A stretch of 19,163 bases of DNA from Bacteriovoracaceae bacterium UBA4573 (lineage in GTDB: Bacteria > Bdellovibrionota > UBA1018 > UBA923), in contig DGKJ01000062.1 of NCBI GenBank assembly GCA_002387735.1, positions 1 through 19,163 on the forward strand, in the 5' to 3' direction. Below the pieces are notes generated by a model. The model had not been told where the DNA came from and made no database searches. It worked only from the letters and a program-made list of their open reading frames with translations. Positions 8,109-15,387 of this stretch are shown here, one piece after another (position 1 is the first letter of the stretch; every line of letters begins with the position of its first letter). Position numbers and translations under genes: made by a program.

Positions 8109-8894
8109 ATGGGAAAGGTCCATCCAACAGCCATTATCCATGACGGGGCCGAGGTAGCTTCGGACTGCGAGATTGGTCCGTATTGCATTGTCGGCCCCAA
8201 AGTTAAAATCGCTAGCGGCAATCGCCTCATGAGTCATGTTGTTCTCGAAGGTCGGACCACAATAGGCTCAGGGAATGTATTTTTCCCCTTCGCGGTGATT
8301 GGTGGGGTGCCTCAGGATTTGAAATACGAAGGTGAAGACGCGGAACTTGTCATTGGAAAAGATAACACTATTCGAGAGTCGGTGACGATCAATATCGGCA
8401 CAAAAGGTGGCGGCGGAGTTACTCGCGTAGGTGATTCGAACCTCATCATGGCGTATGCGCATCTTGGGCACGATGTTCAGGTGCACAACCACACGGTTAT
8501 TGCCAACGCCTGTCAGATTGCGGGCCATGTAATTGTAGAGGACTATGCGATTATCGGCGGGCTCAGCGGCGGGGGGCAGTTTGTGAGAATTGGAGCGCAC
8601 GTCTACATTGGCGGCTTTAGCGGAGTGGAGCGCGACGTAGCTCCTTTCTGTTTAGGAAGAGGCCCCGTTGGTGCATTCGAAGTTTGGGGGATGAACTTAG
8701 TTGGATTGAAGCGTCGCGGATTTTCGTCGGGAGAACTCGCGGTACTTCAAGATATCAACAAGATATTCTTTAAAGATAAGAGTCTCGAAAAAGAAACTGC
8801 GCTTCAAAAAATTGAGTCGTCATTTCCAGATTCGGCGTTAGCGAAACAATTTGTCGATTTCGCTCGAAAATCAGAAAAAGGAATGCACCGCTAA
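8109..8894 (+). CDS. lpxA: UDP-GlcNAc acyltransferase LpxA
   Basis: LpxA catalyses the first step of lipid A synthesis, O-acylation of the UDP-amino sugar from hydroxyacyl-ACP in the cytoplasm. The 261-residue length equals that of the E. coli enzyme. The left-handed beta-helix repeats (about 4-185) and the C-terminal helical domain with LKRRGF (200-205) are clear. The catalytic histidine sits in AHLGHD (His121). A second conserved histidine is in AGH (140), and the Gly before FSGV, equivalent to the E. coli chain-length ruler Gly173, is retained. Two positions differ from the usual family. TIHRGT is TINIGT (93-98), and the His of the HQF motif (E. coli His160, from memory) is Gly in GGGQF (154-158). 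Both lie on the acceptor-sugar side, so a different amino sugar acceptor is conceivable. Confidence 0.95.
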   Translation: MGKVHPTAIIHDGAEVASDCEIGPYCIVGPKVKIASGNRLMSHVVLEGRTTIGSGNVFFPFAVIGGVPQDLKYEGEDAELVIGKDNTIRESVTINIGTKGGGGVTRVGDSNLIMAYAHLGHDVQVHNHTVIANACQIAGHVIVEDYAIIGGLSGGGQFVRIGAHVYIGGFSGVERDVAPFCLGRGPVGAFEVWGMNLVGLKRRGFSSGELAVLQDINKIFFKDKSLEKETALQKIESSFPDSALAKQFVDFARKSEKGMHR

Positions 8895-8914
8895 GGTGTT
8901 GAAGAGTCCAATAA

Positions 8915-10159
8915 ATGGAAATTTTCTTTTCGGCAGCCGAGGCCAGTTCTGACGCACACGCGGCGAAAGTGCTCGAGCGGCTTCGTACCCATGGAAGTGT
9001 TAACGCGTTTGGACTCGGCGGCGACGCCCTAAAACATGCTGGCTGCAAATTAATGATGCACGCGCGGGATTTCAGCGTAATGGGGGGACCTCTAGAAGTA
9101 ATTTCTAAACTCCCCAGGAGAGCTCGTCTTGAGCGAGAGCTTGAAAAGCGTTTAGCCAAAAATCGTCCGGCCGGCGCTGTATTGGTTGATAATGGTGAAA
9201 TTAATCTTCGTTTAGCGTCTTTATTTCATTTCTTCGATGTTCCTGTAGTCTATTTCATTCCGCCCAAAGTCTGGGTTTGGCGGTCTTCGCGAATTGAAAA
9301 AATTGCTGATCACGTTAGTCTCGTTCTAAGCGTTTTGCCTTTTGAAAAGGAAATTTATCAAAACTGGGAAATTCCTTTTGAATACGTTGGGCATCCAATC
9401 GTAGATGAGGCTCCAAAGATTTCGCCCCACGAAGCAAAAAATAAACTCGGTTTAACAGAAAACGAGAATGTATTGGCTGTTTTTCCTGGATCGCGACATA
9501 GCGAAGTTCGATATCATATAGAGCTTTTTTCCGAAGTTCTGAAAAGATTCACCAAAGGATTGTCGAAAGAACTTTCTGCTCCCACTGTGGTGGTGCCCGT
9601 TCCGAGTACGTTGAACGCCGATGAAGTTCAAAGTGGATTCGAGTCACAACTTCAAGGTGCCGTTCAGGTTCGAGTAGCTCCCGGTAAAAACTATGAAACT
9701 CTCGCGGCGTCTCGAGCTGCCCTTGTAAAATCAGGTACGTCAACCCTAGAGGCGGCGTTTTACTGTGTTCCGATGGTGCTGGCCTATCGTTCTTCTAAAA
9801 TGTCAGAGTGGGCCTATCGCCACGTCGTACGGTATCGAGGCTTAGTGGGGATGGTGAATTTATTTTTAGAAAAAGACTCAGAAAAAGCCCTAGGTTGGAA
9901 ACCCGACGAAAAATCGAATCCCGTCGTTGAGGAGTTTATTTTAGATCGATGTCGCCCTGAACTGATCGCATCGTCGCTATTAGAACTTTATCGCGATGGT
10001 CCAGTTCGGGAAAAACAGCTAGGCGCTTTCGAACAGTTACATAAACGACTCTTTAGTCCCGGTCATGAAACGACTTCCCCAACTGAACTCACAGCGCAAG
10101 CCATTTGGGAGGTTTTTACAGGGAAAAGAAAACGTGAGAACTTTCCAACTCCATTATGA
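8915..10159 (+). CDS. lpxB: Lipid-A-disaccharide synthase LpxB
   Basis: LpxB (GT19) joins UDP-2,3-diacylglucosamine to lipid X, forming the beta-1,6 disaccharide of lipid A at the inner membrane. The GT-B fold motifs are present: EASSDAH near the N-terminus, PPKVWVWR (116-123), PFEYVGHP (154-161), FPGSRHSEV (190-198) and LVKSGTSTLEAA before VPMVLAYR. By comparison with E. coli LpxB from memory, the residues equivalent to Glu15, Asp98 and Arg201 are kept (Glu9, Asp92, Arg194). AGE(A/T)SGD has become AAEASSD, and DAPDFN has become DNGEIN. At 414 residues it is somewhat longer than E. coli LpxB (382). The ATG is 20 bases after the lpxA stop, with GAAGAG upstream, and the stop overlaps lpxK as ATGA. 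No lpxI or lpxH lies between lpxA and lpxB. Confidence 0.93.
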   Translation: MEIFFSAAEASSDAHAAKVLERLRTHGSVNAFGLGGDALKHAGCKLMMHARDFSVMGGPLEVISKLPRRARLERELEKRLAKNRPAGAVLVDNGEINLRLASLFHFFDVPVVYFIPPKVWVWRSSRIEKIADHVSLVLSVLPFEKEIYQNWEIPFEYVGHPIVDEAPKISPHEAKNKLGLTENENVLAVFPGSRHSEVRYHIELFSEVLKRFTKGLSKELSAPTVVVPVPSTLNADEVQSGFESQLQGAVQVRVAPGKNYETLAASRAALVKSGTSTLEAAFYCVPMVLAYRSSKMSEWAYRHVVRYRGLVGMVNLFLEKDSEKALGWKPDEKSNPVVEEFILDRCRPELIASSLLELYRDGPVREKQLGAFEQLHKRLFSPGHETTSPTELTAQAIWEVFTGKRKRENFPTPL

Positions 10160-11142
10160 ATAGTTTAGTTTCTATGCTTCTGAGTCCGATGTGGGCCGCC
10201 GCCAACTGTAGTGTGCGTGCATTGCGTTTAGGTTCGAGGACACGAATGCCTGTGCCCGTAATTTCGGTAGGCAATATTGTAGCTGGTGGCGTCGGAAAAA
10301 CAGAAATCGTCAATTTGATAGCGGATCACTTAATTTCTCAGGGGAAACGTGTGACCGTTTCAACGCGAGGGTACGGTTCTTCGTGGGAACAGCGATCGGG
10401 GTACGCGACAGATTTCGAGTCGGCCCACACACAAAAATTTCCCGACGAAGCGCTGGTTTTGCTTAAAAAAACACCCGGAGTCGCGGTCGCAGTGGGAAAG
10501 CGAAGAGTCGACACGCTGAAACGAAACTGGGAAAATCTACGTCCCGATGTGATTATTTTAGATGACGGGTTTCAGCACTTTTCCATGAACCGTCAAATCG
10601 ATGTCTTGGTGCATAACTTCGAAATTCGAAATCCGCTATTTCGGGATTTTCCTTTTTGGTTCAATCGAGCTGGATTGCGGGTGGCGTTTTCGGATGTCCC
10701 AGCTAAGTTGAATAATGGGCCTCCGTGGGTTCGTGTAAACTACCGACTTAAAGGGGTACAAAAAGTTAACAGCAAACTGGAGTCTATACCACGGACAGCC
10801 AACGTATTTTGCGGCATAGGAAACCCTAATAGGATTCGATCGTTTCTTGAACGCAACGGGGTTAAGGTTAATGCCATGAAGGTATTTCGCGACCATCAGG
10901 ACTACCACTTGGCCGATATCGAAGGACTCAAAAAGTGGAATGAGAAGAATGGAGAATTTCCTCTTGTTACCACCTTAAAGGACGCCGTTAAGTTGCGCGA
11001 TTACGCCCAGTGCATGGGGGGCGTTTCGGGTTTTGACCCACTGTGGCTCGATATTGGAGTCGAGATCCTAGATCATAAAGAATACTTTTGGAGAAAACTT
11101 AATGAGTCCGTTGCTCTCGCTTCTGATTCAGGCGGTCCTTAG
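10156..11142 (+). CDS. lpxK: Tetraacyldisaccharide 4'-kinase LpxK
   Basis: LpxK phosphorylates the 4'-position of the lipid A disaccharide using ATP at the inner-membrane surface. The 328-residue protein has a hydrophobic N-terminal helix (about 1-20), the P-loop SVGNIVAGGVGKTE (37-50), TRGYGSS (70-76), DDGFQHF (136-142), DHQDY (246-250) and TTLKDAVKL (272-280). The overall match to the family is clear. The usual LPAGPLREP-like segment after DDGFQH is not recognisable: the region around 153-174 reads NPLFRDFPFWFNRAG. The second His of the typical DHHxY motif is Gln. The gene overlaps lpxB by four bases (ATGA) and the next acyltransferase by 41 bases. Confidence 0.9.
   Translation: MNSLVSMLLSPMWAAANCSVRALRLGSRTRMPVPVISVGNIVAGGVGKTEIVNLIADHLISQGKRVTVSTRGYGSSWEQRSGYATDFESAHTQKFPDEALVLLKKTPGVAVAVGKRRVDTLKRNWENLRPDVIILDDGFQHFSMNRQIDVLVHNFEIRNPLFRDFPFWFNRAGLRVAFSDVPAKLNNGPPWVRVNYRLKGVQKVNSKLESIPRTANVFCGIGNPNRIRSFLERNGVKVNAMKVFRDHQDYHLADIEGLKKWNEKNGEFPLVTTLKDAVKLRDYAQCMGGVSGFDPLWLDIGVEILDHKEYFWRKLNESVALASDSGGP
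11090..11093 (+). promoter_or_regulatory. Ribosome binding site deciding the lpxL-like start
   Basis: GGAG lies 8 bases before the ATG at 11102, inside the 3' end of lpxK. It is the best-spaced ribosome site near the gene. It supports a start giving a 41-base overlap with lpxK rather than the later in-frame ATG at 11168. Confidence 0.6.
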
Positions 11143-11995
11143 TCCCCTTGGATTGCTCGCGACATTCATGCCGCGTGGGCTTGAGCTCATGGTAGGTCCG
11201 ATTTTGGGCCGCGGTCTGTTTTTGGTCTCGCGCCGCCGAAGTGTCGCGCGCGAAAATCTTTTGCGCTGTTTTCCCGAGTGGGGCCCAAGCAAAATTGATC
11301 ATGTTCTCAAAAAGAATTACGAGCACTACGGAATATTGGTTTTTGAGTTATTGCATCTTTTTTCGCCCATTCCTGGGCACTATCTGCGATACGTAAAACG
11401 AAATACCCACGTTATGGGGTTAGAAAATTGGCGCGCGGCACACGCTAAAGGAAAGGGCGTATTGTTCGTAGCGTCGCACCTAGCGAATTGGGAACTAATG
11501 GTTTCAGGGGGGGCTCTAGCTGGGATCCCTATCACAATGGTGACCAAACATCTCAAGCCAGAGTGGTTGCATCGAAAAATAGAAAAATCGCGGAACTCAA
11601 CTGGAGTGCGGGCGGCCTACGAACCCCGTACTCTGCCGATAATTATGCGTGCTTTGCGTGCTGGGGAGTCGGTTGGCTTCGTATTGGATCAATATGCGGG
11701 GCCTCCAATCGGAATAAAGGTACCCTTTTTTGGCGTATCGGTCGGAACACTGGCAGCGGTTGGGACCTTGTCGAATCGCACCGGCGCGTTAGTAGTGACC
11801 GCCAAAACCTTTCGAGACACTGACGGTCGAATCAACATTTGCATGAACCCCGCGCTAGATTTGGGGGAACTTGCGCAAGACGAAGTTCGCACCACCGCCT
11901 TGTTAGCGAAAATGGTGGAAAATTGGATACGAGAGTTTCCGGATCAATGGTTGTGGATTCACAGGCGTTTTAAAAATATTGACCCCATGGTATAA
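11102..11995 (+). CDS. lpxL: Lipid A acyltransferase, LpxL/HtrB family
   Basis: This membrane-associated acyltransferase adds a secondary acyl chain to a lipid A precursor, using acyl-ACP. The 297-residue protein starts with a hydrophobic anchor (about 1-25), then ARENLLRCFPEW (49-60). The catalytic HX4E motif is in SHLANWE (His126, Glu131). DQYAGPPIGIKVPFFG (196-211) and the C-terminal FPDQWLWIHRRFK (279-291) are hallmarks of the family. It directly follows lpxK, with which it overlaps. Family membership is secure. I cannot say whether the orthologue is LpxL, LpxM or another late acyltransferase, nor which chain it transfers. Confidence 0.88.
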   Translation: MSPLLSLLIQAVLSPLGLLATFMPRGLELMVGPILGRGLFLVSRRRSVARENLLRCFPEWGPSKIDHVLKKNYEHYGILVFELLHLFSPIPGHYLRYVKRNTHVMGLENWRAAHAKGKGVLFVASHLANWELMVSGGALAGIPITMVTKHLKPEWLHRKIEKSRNSTGVRAAYEPRTLPIIMRALRAGESVGFVLDQYAGPPIGIKVPFFGVSVGTLAAVGTLSNRTGALVVTAKTFRDTDGRINICMNPALDLGELAQDEVRTTALLAKMVENWIREFPDQWLWIHRRFKNIDPMV

Positions 11996-12006
11996 ATAAG
12001 AGGCCC

Positions 12007-13107
12007 ATGCGACGCGCGAAACTTCTTCTCCGAACGGTAGTCCTAACCAGTTTTTTTTGTGCATGTTCGGCACAGCAAATTGTTAAGCGCGAGTATACAG
12101 AAACCGGATTGCCAGAAGATCTTGTGAAGGCGTTCGCGGTAAAAGAAATTGCCGCCCCTTTAGATGCTTCTAAACTTGGGCCGACCGAGTCCGGCGCCCA
12201 AGCGGAAAAAAAACCTAAGAAGAAAAAAAGGAAAACCAAAGGGCTCATGGGCGATACCAAAAGCACATTTGTAATACCCAACCGACGACCGCCCAAAGAC
12301 CCGGTGTGGGTGGGTGAGAAGATATTTATGGATGTCACCTGGCTTAACACCACGGCCGGTGAATTTCTTTTAGAAGTAAATCCCTACAAAGAGCTTAACG
12401 GGCGTAAGGTTTACGACATTAAGGGATCTGCTAAAACCTCCAGTTTATTTTCCCTAATCTACAAAGCGGAAGATTGGGTACAAACTTTCATAGATTTTGA
12501 AGGTTGGTTTCCCTATAAGTTCATTCTTCATGGCGACGAGACTCGTTATGTGCGAAGCAACCTGGAGCTTTTTGATCATGCCGCAAAGAAACAATTCGTA
12601 TCGGTTTATGCGAAACGTTTAGATAAAGACCAGATTAAAGATGAAAAAGGCTACAAAGATCTAGTGCCATTCTCGCAAGATTCTCTGAGTGCACTCTACT
12701 TTGCGCGTACTCACAAAATGGATCCTGGCACTGAAATTCGCTTTCCAATGAGCACCCAAGGTAAACAGTGGGAAACGTCTTTGTTGGTGTTAAGTCGAGA
12801 GGAAGTGAAAACCCGCTTTGGTTACGTAAAAGCGTTAAAGACCAAGGTGGAAACTCGATTTAACGGGGTTTTGCAGCAAAGGGGCGACTCTCATATTTGG
12901 TTTTCCGACGACGAACGCAAGTTCGTGTTGCGTTTCGAAGCTAAGGTAAAAATTGGCTGGGTTGAAGGAATTGCAACGCGCGTAGAGTTTGGTACTCCGC
13001 CGGAGGGTGAGGATTCAGCGACGACGGTGGTGCCGCTTCTGCCTTCTGACGCTAGTAGTGGGGTTCGGAAAGATGGCTTCTTCAGCCGAATTTTCCGTAA
13101 GAACTAA
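12007..13107 (+). CDS. DUF3108 protein, probable lipoprotein
   Basis: This 366-residue exported protein has a short signal sequence ending FFCACSAQ. Cys20 could be a lipidated cysteine, though FCAC is a poor lipobox. After it come a variable region and a strongly basic run (KKPKKKKRKTK, 68-78). From about residue 100 the pattern VGEKIFMDVTWLNTTAGEF, then GSAKTSSLFSLIYKAEDWVQ, resembles the DUF3108 family, periplasmic proteins of unknown role with a beta-rich fold. Later segments (FGYVKALKTKVETRFNG, HIWFSDDERKFVLRFEAKV) also fit that family. The ATG follows the acyltransferase stop by 11 bases with AGAGG just upstream. Its place between lipid A and core sugar genes suggests a role in envelope assembly. 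The molecular function is unknown. Confidence 0.75.
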   Translation: MRRAKLLLRTVVLTSFFCACSAQQIVKREYTETGLPEDLVKAFAVKEIAAPLDASKLGPTESGAQAEKKPKKKKRKTKGLMGDTKSTFVIPNRRPPKDPVWVGEKIFMDVTWLNTTAGEFLLEVNPYKELNGRKVYDIKGSAKTSSLFSLIYKAEDWVQTFIDFEGWFPYKFILHGDETRYVRSNLELFDHAAKKQFVSVYAKRLDKDQIKDEKGYKDLVPFSQDSLSALYFARTHKMDPGTEIRFPMSTQGKQWETSLLVLSREEVKTRFGYVKALKTKVETRFNGVLQQRGDSHIWFSDDERKFVLRFEAKVKIGWVEGIATRVEFGTPPEGEDSATTVVPLLPSDASSGVRKDGFFSRIFRKN

Positions 13108-13110
13108 CCC

Positions 13111-14211
13111 ATGCAAATCGTAGTTATTCAGACTGCCTATTTGGGTGACGTAATTCTGACAACCCCGTTGCTTGTGGAGTTAGAGCGCCTCTACCCCGGA
13201 TCGAAAATTCATTTTGTGACCACCGTGGCCGGCTCTAACGCGCTTGCCGGGTTTAAAAATGTTGTTCCCTATGTTTACGAAAAAAGAAAAACCGCTTTCG
13301 TCGAGGGAATTCGCGAATTACGCAATCGGCTACTTATAGCAAATAGAAACTTACCCTTTGATCTAGTGCTGATTGCTCATCGTTCTTTTCGTTCTTTAGT
13401 TTTGGGTGCCTCAATTCCGGCTCGGCGCCGCCTGTCATTTGAAACATTTCAAAGTCGATTGCTTAAATATTTTCTTAATCTTGAAACGGTTGTTTATCCG
13501 CCTTATTCGGACGCTATTCACTATACTCAGCGGCCGCTGGAGTTCGTACGATTCTTATCGAACAGCACTCAGGTGCCCGACCGAAGACCCCGCCTTCACA
13601 AGAATTTAGACACAGATGGCTCTTTGGAGAAAAAAATTGGACACCGACTCGATCTGCCTTATTGCGTAGTAAGTCCTTTTTCGACGTGGGGCACAAAAAT
13701 GTGGCACGGTGATCGCTTCGCTGAACTCGCCTCTATTATTGTGAAGCGCTATTCGATGCCGGTGTATTTTTGCGGTGAGCCGGATCCGAAATGTCGCGTG
13801 ATGGCTGAGAAAATGTTTCACACGTTCAAAGCAAGCCTCGAAGACGCGGGTACCGAGAATACCGGTGCCAATCTTGTCGGCGAAACAAGCGTTGGTGAAA
13901 TGGTGTCGCTAATCGCAAACGCCAAGCTGCTAATTGCTAACGACTCTGCACCCGTGCACGTCGCTTCTTCCTTTAATGTTCCGACGGTCGCAATTTTCGG
14001 ACCGACCGTTAAGCGATTCGGATTTTTTCCTTTAGCCGACCGTCAAGTAATGGTGGAGCGTACTAATTTAGATTGTCGCCCCTGCAGTCTTCATGGACCT
14101 GAATTGTGCCCGAAAGGACATTTCAAATGTATGAACGAAATACAAGTTGAGGATGTCTTTAAAGCGGTCCAGAATGTCACCAGAGGGCTGCCTTGGTTCG
14201 AACAACATTAA
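13111..14211 (+). CDS. waaF: Heptosyltransferase, GT9 (WaaF-like)
   Basis: This GT9 glycosyltransferase of the ADP-heptose:LPS heptosyltransferase family adds heptose to the inner core of lipopolysaccharide on the cytoplasmic face. At 366 residues, the N-terminal half begins MQIVVIQTAYLGDVILTTPL, with the family GD(V/M)(I/L)L(T/A)TP motif. The C-terminal half carries SPFSTWGTKMWHGDRFAELA and LLIANDSAPVHVASSFNVPTV, which includes the conserved DS(A/G)P/H motif. It also carries FGPT and the Cys-rich end DCRPCSLHGPELCPKGHFKC seen in many WaaF-type proteins. It starts 3 bases after the DUF3108 stop. The family is certain. WaaF rather than another GT9 transferase is likely but not proven, and no waaA or waaC is in the window. 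Confidence 0.85.
   Translation: MQIVVIQTAYLGDVILTTPLLVELERLYPGSKIHFVTTVAGSNALAGFKNVVPYVYEKRKTAFVEGIRELRNRLLIANRNLPFDLVLIAHRSFRSLVLGASIPARRRLSFETFQSRLLKYFLNLETVVYPPYSDAIHYTQRPLEFVRFLSNSTQVPDRRPRLHKNLDTDGSLEKKIGHRLDLPYCVVSPFSTWGTKMWHGDRFAELASIIVKRYSMPVYFCGEPDPKCRVMAEKMFHTFKASLEDAGTENTGANLVGETSVGEMVSLIANAKLLIANDSAPVHVASSFNVPTVAIFGPTVKRFGFFPLADRQVMVERTNLDCRPCSLHGPELCPKGHFKCMNEIQVEDVFKAVQNVTRGLPWFEQH
14182..14187 (+). promoter_or_regulatory. Ribosome binding site supporting the TTG start of the GT4 gene
   Basis: AGAGGG ends 5 bases before the TTG at 14193, inside the 3' end of the heptosyltransferase gene. The next in-frame ATG (14296) would remove the conserved NRWGGPEQ segment that opens the first GT-B domain, so the TTG start is preferred. 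Confidence 0.6.
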
Positions 14212-15383
14212 AAGAACATCTCAGACCGCTCTGGATAATTCTCTCAAATCGTTGGGGAGGCCCGGAGCAAGTAGCAGTTTCAGACTTGGTCGAAATGGCC
14301 CACGCGGAAATTTCGATGAATTTAATTTGTATTGAGGGAAGTCCAGTTCATGCCGCAGCAATGCGCCACCCACACATTAAAGTCAGAGCAATCAAAGAAG
14401 AACCGCGATCTTGGTTTGATTTTTCGTTTGTTCGATTTTTAAAAAATACTATTAAGGAGTTCGACGCCAACTTGGTGCACGTAAATGACGAAAGCCTTCT
14501 GTGGTACTTGTACCCTGGCTTGAGAAATTTGCCCCATGTATCAGTGGTAGTGAGTCGTTACTCTACCGACGAAGCGAGTTTTGCCGATATTTTTAGACGA
14601 ATCTGGTTGCGTCGTATCGACTACGTTGTCGTATTGAGTTCTCATATTAAAAATCGAGTCATGCGACGACTTCGAGTTCCTGAAAGAAAGATCAAAGTTA
14701 TCAATTTGGGACTCGACTTCACGCGTTTCGACCCGAGCAAGCACAATGGAACTAGCATTAGAAAGTCCTGGGGCGTAGATGCCGATACGATCGTAATTGG
14801 GTCGGTGGGGCGACTAGTCCCTGAAGTAGGGCAGGATACCTTTTTGAAGGCGGCTGCGAGCTTAATGAAACACTCAAAGTGGAAGTTTAAGTTTGCAGTA
14901 ATCGGAGAAGACCCTCTGGTTTCGTCGGAAGAATATTTAGTAGAACTTCGCGAATTGGCAAAACAGTTTCGAATCGAAGACCACGTAGTGTTCGGGTCGG
15001 TGGCCGATAATCTACCTGAAATTATGAGTGCCTTCGATGTTTTTGTAATGCCCGGGAGCGAAGAAGTACCTGGTCTTGGCGCGCTCGAGGCTCTTGCGAT
15101 GGAGCGGCCAGTTGTACTTTCGCGAGTGGCAGGAGCAGAAGACATCGTTGGTGACAAAGAAGAGTTCGGTCGACTCGTGCGAGCAGAAGACGCTTTTGAT
15201 TTGCAGCAAAAAATTTACGAGTTGCTTCAAGTTGCCGAGCGAAGAAAAGAAATGGGCGAAAAGGGGCGGGTACACGTTCTTAAGAATTTCGATAAATCGA
15301 CACGGTTTCAGCGTTCCTTTGACGTGTACGATAAGTGCATGAAACGTCGCCATCGTCTCAATGATGAACGCGAAAGAGAGTAA
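14193..15383 (+). CDS. GT4-family glycosyltransferase
   Basis: This GT-B-fold glycosyltransferase of family GT4 is probably involved in LPS core or surface glycan assembly. The 396-residue protein opens with ILSNRWGGPEQVAVSDLVE (acceptor-side loop). VHVNDESLLWY follows at about 95-105, and VVLSSHIKNRVMRRLRVP with KVINLGLDFTRFDP at 146-181. The nucleotide-sugar half starts with TIVIGSVGRLVPEVGQDTFL (199-218) and contains FVMPGSEEVPGLGALEALAM. The EX7E donor-binding motif is Glu291 and Glu299. It begins with TTG and overlaps the heptosyltransferase by 19 bases. It ends in tandem stops (TAATAA). Donor and acceptor sugars cannot be read from sequence. Confidence 0.85.
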   Translation: MVRTTLKEHLRPLWIILSNRWGGPEQVAVSDLVEMAHAEISMNLICIEGSPVHAAAMRHPHIKVRAIKEEPRSWFDFSFVRFLKNTIKEFDANLVHVNDESLLWYLYPGLRNLPHVSVVVSRYSTDEASFADIFRRIWLRRIDYVVVLSSHIKNRVMRRLRVPERKIKVINLGLDFTRFDPSKHNGTSIRKSWGVDADTIVIGSVGRLVPEVGQDTFLKAAASLMKHSKWKFKFAVIGEDPLVSSEEYLVELRELAKQFRIEDHVVFGSVADNLPEIMSAFDVFVMPGSEEVPGLGALEALAMERPVVLSRVAGAEDIVGDKEEFGRLVRAEDAFDLQQKIYELLQVAERRKEMGEKGRVHVLKNFDKSTRFQRSFDVYDKCMKRRHRLNDERERE

Positions 15384-15387
15384 TAAA

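Noticed and set aside
15361..15387. Upstream ATGs at 15361 and 15364 as the start of the twelve-cysteine protein
   Set aside because: They add a charged stretch before the signal peptide and overlap the GT4 gene. The ATG at 15388 has AAAGAGAG at good spacing and gives a normal signal peptide.
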